Notes: a model not told the origin generated them from the letters alone. Shown: positions 1 to 6,633, numbered from the stretch's first letter. The stretch is 14,070 bases of DNA from Candidatus Bipolaricaulota bacterium (GCA_015487455.1 WFPR01000244.1:1-14070), one strand, 5' to 3'. Program-made: numbers and translations.

Positions 1-1
1 A

Positions 2-472
2 GAACGCCCCGAGATCGTGTACCTGCCCCACCCGCACGACGCGCACCCCGACCACCGCGCCGCGCACGCCTTCACGCTGTACGCCCTCCGGGCGCTCCCC
101 GACCCCGACGACGGGCCGAAAGCCCGCTTGATGAGCTACCTGATCCACTTCGAGCCCTGGCCGTTCACCCAGGGCCGGGGCCTGCACCGCGAGCTGCGCC
201 CCCCGCGCCCGCTGCTCCGCCGCCCGCCCTTGAGCGCGAGCGGGGGCTGGCGCAGCCTCCCCCTCCACCCCGAGGAGGTCCAGCGCAAGAGGCGGGCGCT
301 GCTCTGCTACCGCTCGCAGCTGAGGGTCTTGAAGCCCTACTTGTTGAGCTTCGTGCGCCGCAACGAGCTGTTCGAGGAGCGCCCGCTCGCGCTCGAGCCC
401 GCGCCCCGGCCTCAGCCTTGGTGGGTGGTCAACCCGTCCACCCGCGTCAGCCGCGCCCGGAAGAGCCAGTGA
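2..472 (+). CDS. PIG-L/LmbE-family deacetylase, 3' part (5' end outside window)
   Basis: The reading frame is open from the window edge, so the N-terminal part (including the usual first metal motif near the start of such proteins) is missing; about 156 codons remain of a family that is commonly 220-280 residues. The visible part carries HPHDAHPDHRAA at bases 29-64, the second metal-binding HPDH-type motif of PIG-L/LmbE zinc deacetylases. The end (SQ..VLKPYL..FVRRNELFEE) resembles the usual C-terminal helix of this family. Members remove acetyl groups from N-acetylglucosaminyl or related amide substrates (for example GlcNAc-PI, MshB, BshB substrates); the substrate here cannot be told. The last 61 bases overlap, on the opposite strand, the end of the neighbouring hydrolase. 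The proline- and arginine-rich tail after ELFEE (about 30 residues) lies partly in that overlap and may be a run-on extension. Confidence 0.8.
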   Translation, partial: ERPEIVYLPHPHDAHPDHRAAHAFTLYALRALPDPDDGPKARLMSYLIHFEPWPFTQGRGLHRELRPPRPLLRRPPLSASGGWRSLPLHPEEVQRKRRALLCYRSQLRVLKPYLLSFVRRNELFEERPLALEPAPRPQPWWVVNPSTRVSRARKSQ

Positions 473-1035
473 GCCTGCCGCAGCGACGCCTCCTTGTCGA
501 ACTCCGTGAGCGCCGAGATCGCGTCCACGGGGAGGACGATGTGGTACCAGCGGAGCCCCGCGCTCGCGGCCGTGTAGTGCACGCAGATGTTGGCCACCGT
601 CCCGCAGAGCACGAGCGTGTTGACACCCCGCACCCGTAACTCGTGATCGAGCGCCGTCCCGTAGAAGGCGTCGTAGCGGACCTTGCGCACGACCAGCTCG
701 TCCTCGCGGGGCGCCAGCTCGGGCACGATCTCCCAGCCCCAGGTCCCCTCGCGGGCGTGCTCGCCCCAGATCGCCCACTCCGGGTCGCCCGGCCGATGCG
801 TGTCCTGGGTGAAGACGACGACCAGCCCGTTCGCGCGCGCCCACTCGAGCAGCTTTTGGCATTGCGGCAGCGTCTTTCGGGCCTCCTCCACGAACAGGGC
901 GCCCTTGGGGTCGACGAAGTCGTTCTGCATGTCGACGACGATCAGGGCCGTCCGCTTCGGGTCCACCTCCACCCGCTCCTCGATCGTGTACTCGGGCACC
1001 TCCACCGTCTTGCGGGCCGTCCCGGCTTCGGGCAT
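412..1035 (-). CDS. Cysteine hydrolase, isochorismatase/nicotinamidase superfamily
   Basis: A 207-residue protein with the Asp-Lys-Cys triad of the isochorismatase-like hydrolase fold: D35 in ALIVVDMQNDF, K118 in VVRKVRYDAF and C151 in CGTVANICV, with the V-A bond before the cysteine at the usual cis-peptide position. D78 and H80 in TQDTHRPGD resemble the metal-ligand region of nicotinamidases. Family members hydrolyse amides or ethers such as nicotinamide, N-carbamoylsarcosine or isochorismate. No tryptophan- or substrate-specific signature settles which, so a PncA-like role is possible but unproven. The start at 1035 is chosen because GAGGAGG lies 8 bases upstream on this strand; the frame stays open further upstream but without a good start. 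It is divergent from gyrA and overlaps the PIG-L gene by 61 bases tail-to-tail. Probably cytoplasmic, no signal peptide. Confidence 0.88.
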   Translation of the reverse strand: MPEAGTARKTVEVPEYTIEERVEVDPKRTALIVVDMQNDFVDPKGALFVEEARKTLPQCQKLLEWARANGLVVVFTQDTHRPGDPEWAIWGEHAREGTWGWEIVPELAPREDELVVRKVRYDAFYGTALDHELRVRGVNTLVLCGTVANICVHYTAASAGLRWYHIVLPVDAISALTEFDKEASLRQAHWLFRARLTRVDGLTTHQG

Positions 1036-1056
1036 GGCGCATCCCTCCTCGGGTCG

Positions 1057-1062
1057 AGTATA
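1057..1062 (-). promoter_or_regulatory. Possible -10 box of the cysteine hydrolase gene
   Basis: The minus strand reads TATACT here (5/6 to consensus), placing a start site near 1050 and giving a leader of about 15 bases that still contains the GAGGAGG ribosome site. No good -35 is seen at 17-18 bases, so this is a weak prediction. It lies in the 154-base spacer between the divergent hydrolase and gyrA genes. Confidence 0.35.
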
Positions 1063-1087
1063 CGCGGTGGGAGGGGACGGCTGCCAT

Positions 1088-1116
1088 TTGCGATCCTGCC
1101 CGGAGTTTTCTACCAT
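1088..1116 (+). promoter_or_regulatory. gyrA: Possible promoter of the gyrA-tyrS-HIT unit
   Basis: TTGCGA (1088-1093) and TACCAT (1111-1116) are 17 bases apart; each matches the sigma70 consensus at 4 of 6 positions. A start near 1123 would leave a leader of about 67 bases before the gyrA ATG. The local drop in GC content in an otherwise GC-rich spacer supports a promoter here, but the boxes themselves are weak. Confidence 0.35.
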
Positions 1117-1189
1117 TAAGGCACAAATTCGCCCTTTGCAACTCGAGTTTTGGCCGAAGCGCGGCCATCGAAGCCCAAGGAGCGTGACC

Positions 1190-3655
1190 ATGGGCCGGAT
1201 CGAGCGGACGTTCATCGAGCAGGAGATGCGGGAGAGCTACATCAACTACGCCATGAGCGTCATCCGGGGGCGGGCCATCCCGGACGCGCGCGACGGGTTG
1301 AAGCCCGTCCAGCGCCGCATCCTCTACGCGATGCACCAGCTGGGGCTCTTCTCGAACCGCCCCCACAAGAAGTGCGCCCGCATCGTGGGCGAGGTCATGG
1401 GGAAGTACCACCCGCACGGCGACCAAGCCATCTACGACGCGCTGGTGAACATGGCCCAGCCGTTCGCGTACCGCTACCCCCTGATCGACGGCCAGGGGAA
1501 CTTCGGCAGCCTCGACGGCGACGAACCGGCCGCTCAGCGCTACACCGAGGCGCGGCTGGCCCCCATCGCCGAGGAGATGCTGAGCGAGATCGACGAGGAG
1601 ACCGTCGACTTCGTCCCGAACTTCGACGACTCGCTCCAGGAGCCGGAGGTCCTCCCCGCGCGGGTGCCGAACCTGCTGATCAACGGGTCGTGGGGCATCT
1701 CCGTCGGGATGACCACGCAGATCCCGCCGCACAACCTGGGCGAGATCGTCGACGCCCTGGTCTATCTCATTGACCACCCCGAGGCCGACTGGGACGAGCT
1801 CAAGCGCTTCATCCGGGGGCCGGATTTCCCGACGGGCGGGCTCGTCGTCGGGCGCGAGGGCTTCGAGGAGGCGTACAGGACGGGCGAGGGCAAGATCCGG
1901 GTGCGGGCCCGCGCCCACATCGAGGACGACCAGATCGTCATCACGGAGATCCCCTATCAGGTCCGCAAGTCGACGATCGTGGAGACGATCGCCAACAAGG
2001 TCAAAGCAGGCGTGCTCGACGAGATCGCGGACCTGAGGGACGAGTCGGACCGCGAGGGGCTGCGCATCGTCGTGGAGCTGAAGCGCGGGGCCAACCCCCA
2101 CATTGTGCTGAGCAAGCTCTACAAGTACACGCCCCTGGAGTGGACCTTCGGGGCGAACTTCCTCGTCATCCTGGACGGCAACCCGCGCAAGCTCTCGCTC
2201 AAGGAGCTGCTGGGGGCCTTCCTGGCCCACCGCCGGGAGGTCGTCCGGCGCCGGACCCAACACCGCCTGCGGGTGGCCCAGGAGCGGGCGCACATCCTCG
2301 AGGGGCTGCTCGTGGCCCTTCAGCATCAAGACGAGATCGTCCGGCTGATCCGCGAGTCGAGGGAGCCGCAGGCCGCGCTCGACGCGCTCAAATCACGCTA
2401 TGGGCTCTCGGAAGCGCAGGCCGACGCGATCCTGAAGATGCGCCTGCGCCAGCTTACGGCCCTCGAGCGCGACAAGCTCCAGCAGGAGTACGACGAGAAG
2501 CGGCGCCAGATCCGCGAGTACACCCAGATTCTGGAGAGCCCCGAGAGGCTCGACGGGATCATCAAGGAGGAGCTGCTCGAGCTCAAGCGGAAGTACGCCG
2601 ACGGGCGGCGCACCGAGATCGTCGCGGAGGCGGACGGCGAGCCGGAGCTTTCGGAGTCGGCGCTCGTCCCGGACCACGATCTGGTCGTGAGCGTCTCGCT
2701 CAAGGGCTACGTCAACGCGCCGCGCGAGGACGTCTTTCGCAGGCAGCACCGCGGGGGCAAGGGCGTGATCGCGATGCGGCTGCGCGAGGGCGACCAGCTC
2801 AAGCACATCTTCAGCTGCAACGCGCGGGACGAGCTGCTCGTCTTCACCAGCGCCCACAAGGCGTACAAGCTCAAGGCGCATCAGCTCCCGTCGGCGCGGC
2901 GCGACTCGAAGGGCGAGAACCTCCGATCGCTCATCGGGATGGCCCCCGAGGAGGAGGTCCTGGCGCTCCTGCCGCTGCCCGCCCCCCTGCTCGAGCGCCC
3001 CCAAGGGCGCTATGTGCTGATGGCCACGGCCCGGGGGATCACGAACCGCAACCCGTTGAGCGACTTCCTGAACGCGCACACCAACGGGATCGTGGCCCTC
3101 AACGCCGAGCCCGGCGATCGGGTGGTCGACGTGGCGCTGACGGACGGGCGCAGCGAGGTGCTGCTGGCCACTGCCGAGGGCCACACCATTCGCTTCCCTG
3201 AAGCGCAGGTGCGGCTGACGGGGCGGCCCTCGAAGGGCGTGATCGGGATGCGGCTCGACCCCGGCGACCGCGTCGTGGCCCTGAGCGCCTTCGCGCCCGA
3301 CGACCCGAGGCCCTGGGTCCTCTTCGTCACCGAGCGGGGCTTCGGCAAGCGGACGCCCGTCGAGGAGTTCCCCCAGCAGAACCGCGGGGGCAAGGGCGTG
3401 CTGGGCATCAAGGTGAGCCCCAAGACGGGGGCCGTGGTGGCCGTCCAGAAGGTGAAGGCCGACGACGAGCTGCTGATCACCACCGAGCAGGGGAAGATCA
3501 TCCGCATCGCGGCGGAGGACGTGCGGATCGTCGGGCGCTACGCCATGGGCGTCAAGCTGATCGAGCTGGAGCCCGGCGACCGCGTCGTCTCGGTCGTGCG
3601 CCACGGCCACGAGGAGCTCGAAGTTTCTGCAGACGGACGCGAGCACGCCGGGTAA
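1190..3655 (+). CDS. gyrA: DNA gyrase subunit A
   Basis: Breakage-and-reunion subunit of type IIA topoisomerase, 821 residues, close to normal GyrA length. The N-terminal winged-helix/tower part carries the active tyrosine Y118 in AAQRYTEARL, and the quinolone region GKYHPHGDQAIYDAL (71-85). The C-terminal beta-pinwheel has a GyrA-box-like QHRGGKG at 519-525, which favours gyrase over ParC/topo IV, and a second similar QNRGGKG at 730-736. With GyrB (not in the window) it introduces negative supercoils. The ATG is supported by AAGGAG 7 bases upstream; an in-frame GTG at 1184 abuts that site and is too close to it. The long open frame upstream of 1190 is antisense to the hydrolase and not coding. 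Odd: glutamine (Q79) where E. coli has Ser83. tyrS follows after 21 bases, so the two are probably cotranscribed. Confidence 0.96.
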   Translation: MGRIERTFIEQEMRESYINYAMSVIRGRAIPDARDGLKPVQRRILYAMHQLGLFSNRPHKKCARIVGEVMGKYHPHGDQAIYDALVNMAQPFAYRYPLIDGQGNFGSLDGDEPAAQRYTEARLAPIAEEMLSEIDEETVDFVPNFDDSLQEPEVLPARVPNLLINGSWGISVGMTTQIPPHNLGEIVDALVYLIDHPEADWDELKRFIRGPDFPTGGLVVGREGFEEAYRTGEGKIRVRARAHIEDDQIVITEIPYQVRKSTIVETIANKVKAGVLDEIADLRDESDREGLRIVVELKRGANPHIVLSKLYKYTPLEWTFGANFLVILDGNPRKLSLKELLGAFLAHRREVVRRRTQHRLRVAQERAHILEGLLVALQHQDEIVRLIRESREPQAALDALKSRYGLSEAQADAILKMRLRQLTALERDKLQQEYDEKRRQIREYTQILESPERLDGIIKEELLELKRKYADGRRTEIVAEADGEPELSESALVPDHDLVVSVSLKGYVNAPREDVFRRQHRGGKGVIAMRLREGDQLKHIFSCNARDELLVFTSAHKAYKLKAHQLPSARRDSKGENLRSLIGMAPEEEVLALLPLPAPLLERPQGRYVLMATARGITNRNPLSDFLNAHTNGIVALNAEPGDRVVDVALTDGRSEVLLATAEGHTIRFPEAQVRLTGRPSKGVIGMRLDPGDRVVALSAFAPDDPRPWVLFVTERGFGKRTPVEEFPQQNRGGKGVLGIKVSPKTGAVVAVQKVKADDELLITTEQGKIIRIAAEDVRIVGRYAMGVKLIELEPGDRVVSVVRHGHEELEVSADGREHAG

Positions 3656-3676
3656 ACCTGCAGGGAGGGAAAGGCC

Positions 3677-4942
3677 GTGAGCGGGAGTGTGAGCCCGAGC
3701 GCGGATCGCCCCGGCGGCGGCCGGCGCTTCCCGCCGCCGGAGGCGCAGCTCGAGCACATCAAGCGCCGCACCGAGGCGATCATCCCCGAGGACGAGCTGT
3801 TCAAGAAGCTCGAGCGCGCCCACGAGACGGGGACGCCCCTCCGGGTCAAGCTCGGCATCGACCCGACGGCCCCCGACATCCATCTGGGCTTCAGCGTCGT
3901 GCTCCAAAAGCTCCGGGACTTTCAGGATCTGGGCCACGTCGCGGTGCTCATCGTGGGCGACTTCACCGCCCGCATCGGCGACCCGACGGGGCGCAAGACG
4001 ACCCGGCCGATGCTCTCCCCCGAGGAGATCGAGCGCAACCTCCGGACGTACAAGGACCAAGTCTTTCGCATCCTCGATCCCGACCCCGCTAAGCTCGAGA
4101 TTCGCCGCAACTCCGAGTGGCTCGAGCCCATGACCTTCGCGGACGTGCTGCAGCTCGCGTCGAAGTACACCGTGGCCCGGATGCTGGAGCGCGACGACTT
4201 CCACCAGCGCTTTAAGGCGGGCCTCCCCATCACGATCCACGAGTTCCTGTACCCGCTGGCCCAGGCGTACGACTCCGTGGCGGTCCGGGCGGACGTCGAG
4301 CTGGGCGGGAGCGACCAGCGCTTCAACCTGCTCGTGGGGCGGGACATCCAGCGCGAGTACGGCCAGGAGCCCCAGGTCGCCGTGCTCCTGCCCCTGCTCG
4401 TGGGCACCGACGGCGTCAAGAAGATGAGCAAGTCCGAGGGGAACTACATCGGGATCGCCGAGCCCCCCCACGAGATGTTCGGCAAGCTCATGTCCATCCC
4501 CGACGCGCTGATCGAGCCGTACGTCAAGCTCCTGACGGACCTCGACTGGGAGGCGCTTCAGAAGGAGCACCCCATGGCCCAGAAGAAGCGCCTCGCCCAC
4601 GAGATCGTCAAGCGCTACCACGGGGAGGAGGCCGCCCGCAAAGCGCAGGAGGAGTTCGAGCGCGTCTTCTCGAGGCGCGAGCGGCCCACCGACGTGCCCA
4701 AAGTCCACATTGCTACAGAGAAGCTGCGGGACGGCCGGATCGCGATCGTCGAGCTGCTGACGCTCTCGGGGCTCGTGCCGAGCAAGTCGGAGGCGAGGCG
4801 GCTCATCGCCCAGGGGGCCGTCGAGCTGGACGGGACCCGCGTCACCGACCCGAAGGCGCTCGTCGAGGTCAGGACCGGGACGCTCCTGCGGGTGGGGAAG
4901 CGCCGCTTCGCCGAGCTCGTGCTCTCGAACGCTTCCGCTTGA
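3677..4942 (+). CDS. tyrS: Tyrosyl-tRNA synthetase
   Basis: Class I aminoacyl-tRNA synthetase that charges tRNA-Tyr, 421 residues. The HIGH-type motif is HLGF at 69-72 inside GIDPTAPDIHLGF; the tyrosine pocket segment YPLAQAYDSVAVRADVELGGSDQRFN is typical; the second class I signature KMSKS is at 249-253. An S4 RNA-binding domain follows from about residue 355 (LLTLSGLVPSKSEARRLI) to the end. The DPTAPDIHLG and KMSKS forms look more like the TyrZ-type than the E. coli-type branch, judged by memory of the families. The GTG start is preceded by GGAGGGA 6 bases upstream. An N-terminal leader of about 20 Pro/Gly/Arg-rich residues precedes the first recognisable helix; another GTG four codons in is possible. 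No T-box or other leader element fits in the 21-base gap after gyrA. Confidence 0.96.
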   Translation: MSGSVSPSADRPGGGRRFPPPEAQLEHIKRRTEAIIPEDELFKKLERAHETGTPLRVKLGIDPTAPDIHLGFSVVLQKLRDFQDLGHVAVLIVGDFTARIGDPTGRKTTRPMLSPEEIERNLRTYKDQVFRILDPDPAKLEIRRNSEWLEPMTFADVLQLASKYTVARMLERDDFHQRFKAGLPITIHEFLYPLAQAYDSVAVRADVELGGSDQRFNLLVGRDIQREYGQEPQVAVLLPLLVGTDGVKKMSKSEGNYIGIAEPPHEMFGKLMSIPDALIEPYVKLLTDLDWEALQKEHPMAQKKRLAHEIVKRYHGEEAARKAQEEFERVFSRRERPTDVPKVHIATEKLRDGRIAIVELLTLSGLVPSKSEARRLIAQGAVELDGTRVTDPKALVEVRTGTLLRVGKRRFAELVLSNASA

Positions 4943-4953
4943 AGCCTGAACCC

Positions 4954-4971
4954 CAAAGCTCAAGGCTCAAA
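4954..4971 (+). repeat. Copy 1 of an 18-base intergenic repeat
   Basis: The sequence CAAAGCTCAAGGCTCAAA lies in the 56-base tyrS-HIT spacer. A copy differing at 2 of 18 positions lies at 6603-6620, also intergenic and in the same orientation. Each copy is itself a near-direct repeat of AAGCTCAA-type units. Confidence 0.5.
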
Positions 4972-4998
4972 CAAAAGGAAGCGGGGGGCGATGCGACG

Positions 4999-5427
4999 AT
5001 GAACCCTGATCCGAGCTGCGTCTTCTGCCGCATCGTGCGCGGGGAGGCGCCCGCCCACGTGCTCGCCGAGAACGAGCACGCGCTGGCGTTCCTGGACATC
5101 CATCCGCTGGTCGACGGCCACGCGCTTATCATCCCGAAGGCGCACTACGTCACCCTGGAGGACGTGCCCCCTGAGCTCGTGGGGCCGCTCTTCGAGCTCG
5201 TCCAGAGGGTTTCAAGGGCCCAACGCCGGGCGCTGGGGGCGGAGGCGACGACCATCGGGATCAACAACGGGCGGGCGGCGGGCCAGGTCGTGCCGCACCT
5301 GCACGTGCACGTGCTGCCCCGCTACACAGGCGACGGCGGCGGGCTCATCCACTCGATCATTCAAAGACCTTCGCAGAGGGGCCTCGACGAGGTGCGCGAC
5401 TTGCTCGTTAAAGCGCTCGGGGGCTAA
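4999..5427 (+). CDS. HIT family (histidine triad) nucleotide-binding protein
   Basis: A 142-residue HIT protein of the HinT/Fhit-like superfamily, which hydrolyses or transfers nucleotidyl groups from substrates such as AMP-lysine, AMP-NH2 or dinucleoside polyphosphates. The triad HLHVHV is at 100-105, with H102 the expected nucleophile. C7 and C10 in CVFCRI, with H49 and H100, match the zinc site of many bacterial HIT proteins. DGHALIIPKAHY (39-50) and NNGRAAGQVVPHLH are typical. The exact substrate is unknown. The ATG at 4999 is the natural start because the protein begins just before CVFCRI; an upstream in-frame TTG would add 20 unlikely residues. The ribosome site (GGGGGG about 10 bases upstream) is unusual, and a three-codon ATG-CGA-CGA-TGA reading frame overlaps the start. 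Likely the last gene of the gyrA-tyrS-HIT unit. Confidence 0.92.
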   Translation: MNPDPSCVFCRIVRGEAPAHVLAENEHALAFLDIHPLVDGHALIIPKAHYVTLEDVPPELVGPLFELVQRVSRAQRRALGAEATTIGINNGRAAGQVVPHLHVHVLPRYTGDGGGLIHSIIQRPSQRGLDEVRDLLVKALGG

Positions 5428-5432
5428 GGGGC

Positions 5433-5909
5433 CTAGCGGGTCAGCACCCCGATCAGCAGGATCGCCAGGACGAGGAGGATCAGGGTGCCCAGCAGCCAGT
5501 TGCGGGCGAAGCGCCGCAGCCGCTCGACGTCTTCAGGGCTGAGCTTGACGCGCTCGGGGTGGCGGCGGGCCAGCGCGTGGGCCTTCTTGCGCATCTGCAC
5601 GGACTCCGCGATCCGGCCCATCCGGCGATAGACCACGCCCAGGTTGTGATGGGCGTTGACGTGCAGCGGGTCGTGCGTGATGGCCTGCCGGTAGGCGTAT
5701 TCGGCCTGCTCCAGCTTCCCCGCGTCGTAGTAGAGGTTCCCCAGGCGGTAGTAGAGCTGGGCGAGCGTGGGCTTGTCGTGGGGGCGCCTTAAGGCGTCGA
5801 GCAGCAAGGCGATCCCCTCGTCGAGGCGCTTCTGTCGGCGGAGTTGCTCGGCCCGCTCCAGCGCTTCTTCCGCGGACGGGCCGTCGGCCCTTGCGCCCAT
5901 CGCGCTCAT
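5433..5909 (-). CDS. Small TPR protein with C-terminal membrane anchor
   Basis: A 158-residue protein. Residues 14-46, 50-83 and 84-117 form three tetratricopeptide-like helix pairs; the middle one is clear (LYYRLGNLYYDAGKLEQAEYAYRQAI..DP). A basic segment (115-136, many Arg) is followed by a hydrophobic helix at 138-156 ending two residues before the C-terminus, so the protein is predicted to be tail-anchored with the TPR part in the cytoplasm. TPRs usually mediate protein-protein contacts; no partner can be named. The start at 5909 is chosen because its ATG overlaps the TGA of the upstream glycosylase gene (ATGA), the classic arrangement for translational coupling; a second ATG three codons in is possible. 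It converges with the HIT gene with 5 bases between the stop codons, leaving no room for a separate terminator. Confidence 0.82.
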   Translation of the reverse strand: MSAMGARADGPSAEEALERAEQLRRQKRLDEGIALLLDALRRPHDKPTLAQLYYRLGNLYYDAGKLEQAEYAYRQAITHDPLHVNAHHNLGVVYRRMGRIAESVQMRKKAHALARRHPERVKLSPEDVERLRRFARNWLLGTLILLVLAILLIGVLTR

Positions 5910-6553
5910 GGCTCTGAAGGCTTCGGGGCGGAGGCGCGCAGCTCGTCGAGCCGCGCCTTGAGCTTCCGGATGTCCTGCCAGGTGAGGTACTTCGGGCTGC
6001 CGGGCGCCTTCGACGGGTTGCGCAGCAGGTAGCTCGGGTGGAACATCGGGAAGACCTCGATGCCGTCCCGCCAGGGGAAGAACTGCCCCCGCAGCTTGGT
6101 GATGCCCTCCGACGTCCTCAGCAGCAGCTGGGTGGGCGCGTTCCCCAGCGTCACGATGATCTTGGGCTTGATGTGATGGATTTGCGCCTCGAGATAGGGC
6201 CAGCAGGCGTCCATCTCGTCCTTCTGGGGGAGCCGGTTGCCGGGAGGTCGGCACTTGACGGTGTTTGTAATATAAACGTCCTCGCGCTGGATCCCCACGG
6301 AGGCCAAGATCTCCGTGAGCTTCTGGCCCGCGGGGCCGACGAACGGGCGGCCCGTCTGGTCCTCGACCTCGCCGGGGGCCTCGCCGATGAACATCAGGTC
6401 GCAGGGCACCGGCCCCTCGCCGAAGACGACCCGCGTCCGGCTGTCCTTGAGGCGGCACCTCGTGCAGCGCTCGGCCCGCGCCTGGACCTCCTCGAAGGGC
6501 AGCTTTTTGAGGTCATCCTGCGGGTCCTCGAAGAGCGAGCGCATCCCCACCAT
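5906..6553 (-). CDS. Family-4 uracil-DNA glycosylase (iron-sulfur type)
   Basis: Removes uracil from DNA after cytosine deamination, starting base-excision repair. The 215-residue protein has the family-4 pattern: four cysteines for a [4Fe-4S] cluster at C30, C33, C101 and C117 (spacings X2, X67, X15), motif GEAPGEVEDQTGRPFVG at 57-73 that holds the uracil pocket, TNTVKCRPPGNR at 96-107, and the HPS loop (H172-P173-S174) before YLLRNP. Family 4 was first described in thermophiles but is widespread. The start is uncertain: ATG 6553 (chosen), ATG 6544, or an upstream TTG at 6592. A promoter-like pair at 6563-6592 argues against the TTG and places the transcript start within a few bases of ATG 6553. 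The stop overlaps the start of the TPR gene. Confidence 0.92.
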   Translation of the reverse strand: MVGMRSLFEDPQDDLKKLPFEEVQARAERCTRCRLKDSRTRVVFGEGPVPCDLMFIGEAPGEVEDQTGRPFVGPAGQKLTEILASVGIQREDVYITNTVKCRPPGNRLPQKDEMDACWPYLEAQIHHIKPKIIVTLGNAPTQLLLRTSEGITKLRGQFFPWRDGIEVFPMFHPSYLLRNPSKAPGSPKYLTWQDIRKLKARLDELRASAPKPSEP

Positions 6554-6562
6554 GGCCCCCTG

Positions 6563-6592
6563 ATTGTAGAAGGAGAGGGGGGAATCCGACAA
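6563..6592 (-). promoter_or_regulatory. Predicted promoter of the UDG-TPR operon
   Basis: On the minus strand TTGTCG (6592-6587) and TACAAT (6568-6563, 5/6) are separated by 18 bases. The expected transcription start is about 6556, only about 3 bases before ATG 6553, which predicts a leaderless or near-leaderless message. The -35 sequence TTGTCG is identical to that of the tRNA-Gly promoter upstream. Confidence 0.5.
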
Positions 6593-6602
6593 CCCACACG
6601 GT

Positions 6603-6620
6603 CAAAGCTCGAAGCTCAAA
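6603..6620 (+). repeat. Copy 2 of the 18-base intergenic repeat
   Basis: CAAAGCTCGAAGCTCAAA, matching the copy at 4954-4971 at 16 of 18 positions in the same orientation. It lies between the tRNA-Gly gene and the glycosylase promoter. Confidence 0.5.
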
Positions 6621-6633
6621 GGCGAAAAATTTT

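Noticed and set aside
683..1189. Upstream extension of the gyrA frame by about 169 codons
   Set aside because: The extension is antisense to the cysteine hydrolase, is Ser/Thr/Arg low-complexity, and GyrA starts naturally at the ATG with AAGGAG in front of it.
1036..1215. N-terminal extension of the cysteine hydrolase up to 1215
   Set aside because: The added 60 residues cross the divergent promoter region and the gyrA start, and GAGGAGG sits at the right distance from the ATG at 1035.
3656..3676. T-box leader before tyrS
   Set aside because: The space after gyrA is 21 bases, too short for a T-box, and there is no terminator/antiterminator fold.
2393..4963. 856-residue open frame on the minus strand across gyrA and tyrS
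   Set aside because: It lies antisense to two certain genes and crosses their junction. Its sequence is low-complexity Leu/Asp/Val/Arg, as expected when GC-rich third positions remove stop codons from the opposite strand. No family motif is visible.
6394..6597. Small frames overlapping the glycosylase gene on both strands
   Set aside because: They are Arg/Ser-rich frame shadows; the glycosylase frame carries every conserved motif of its family.
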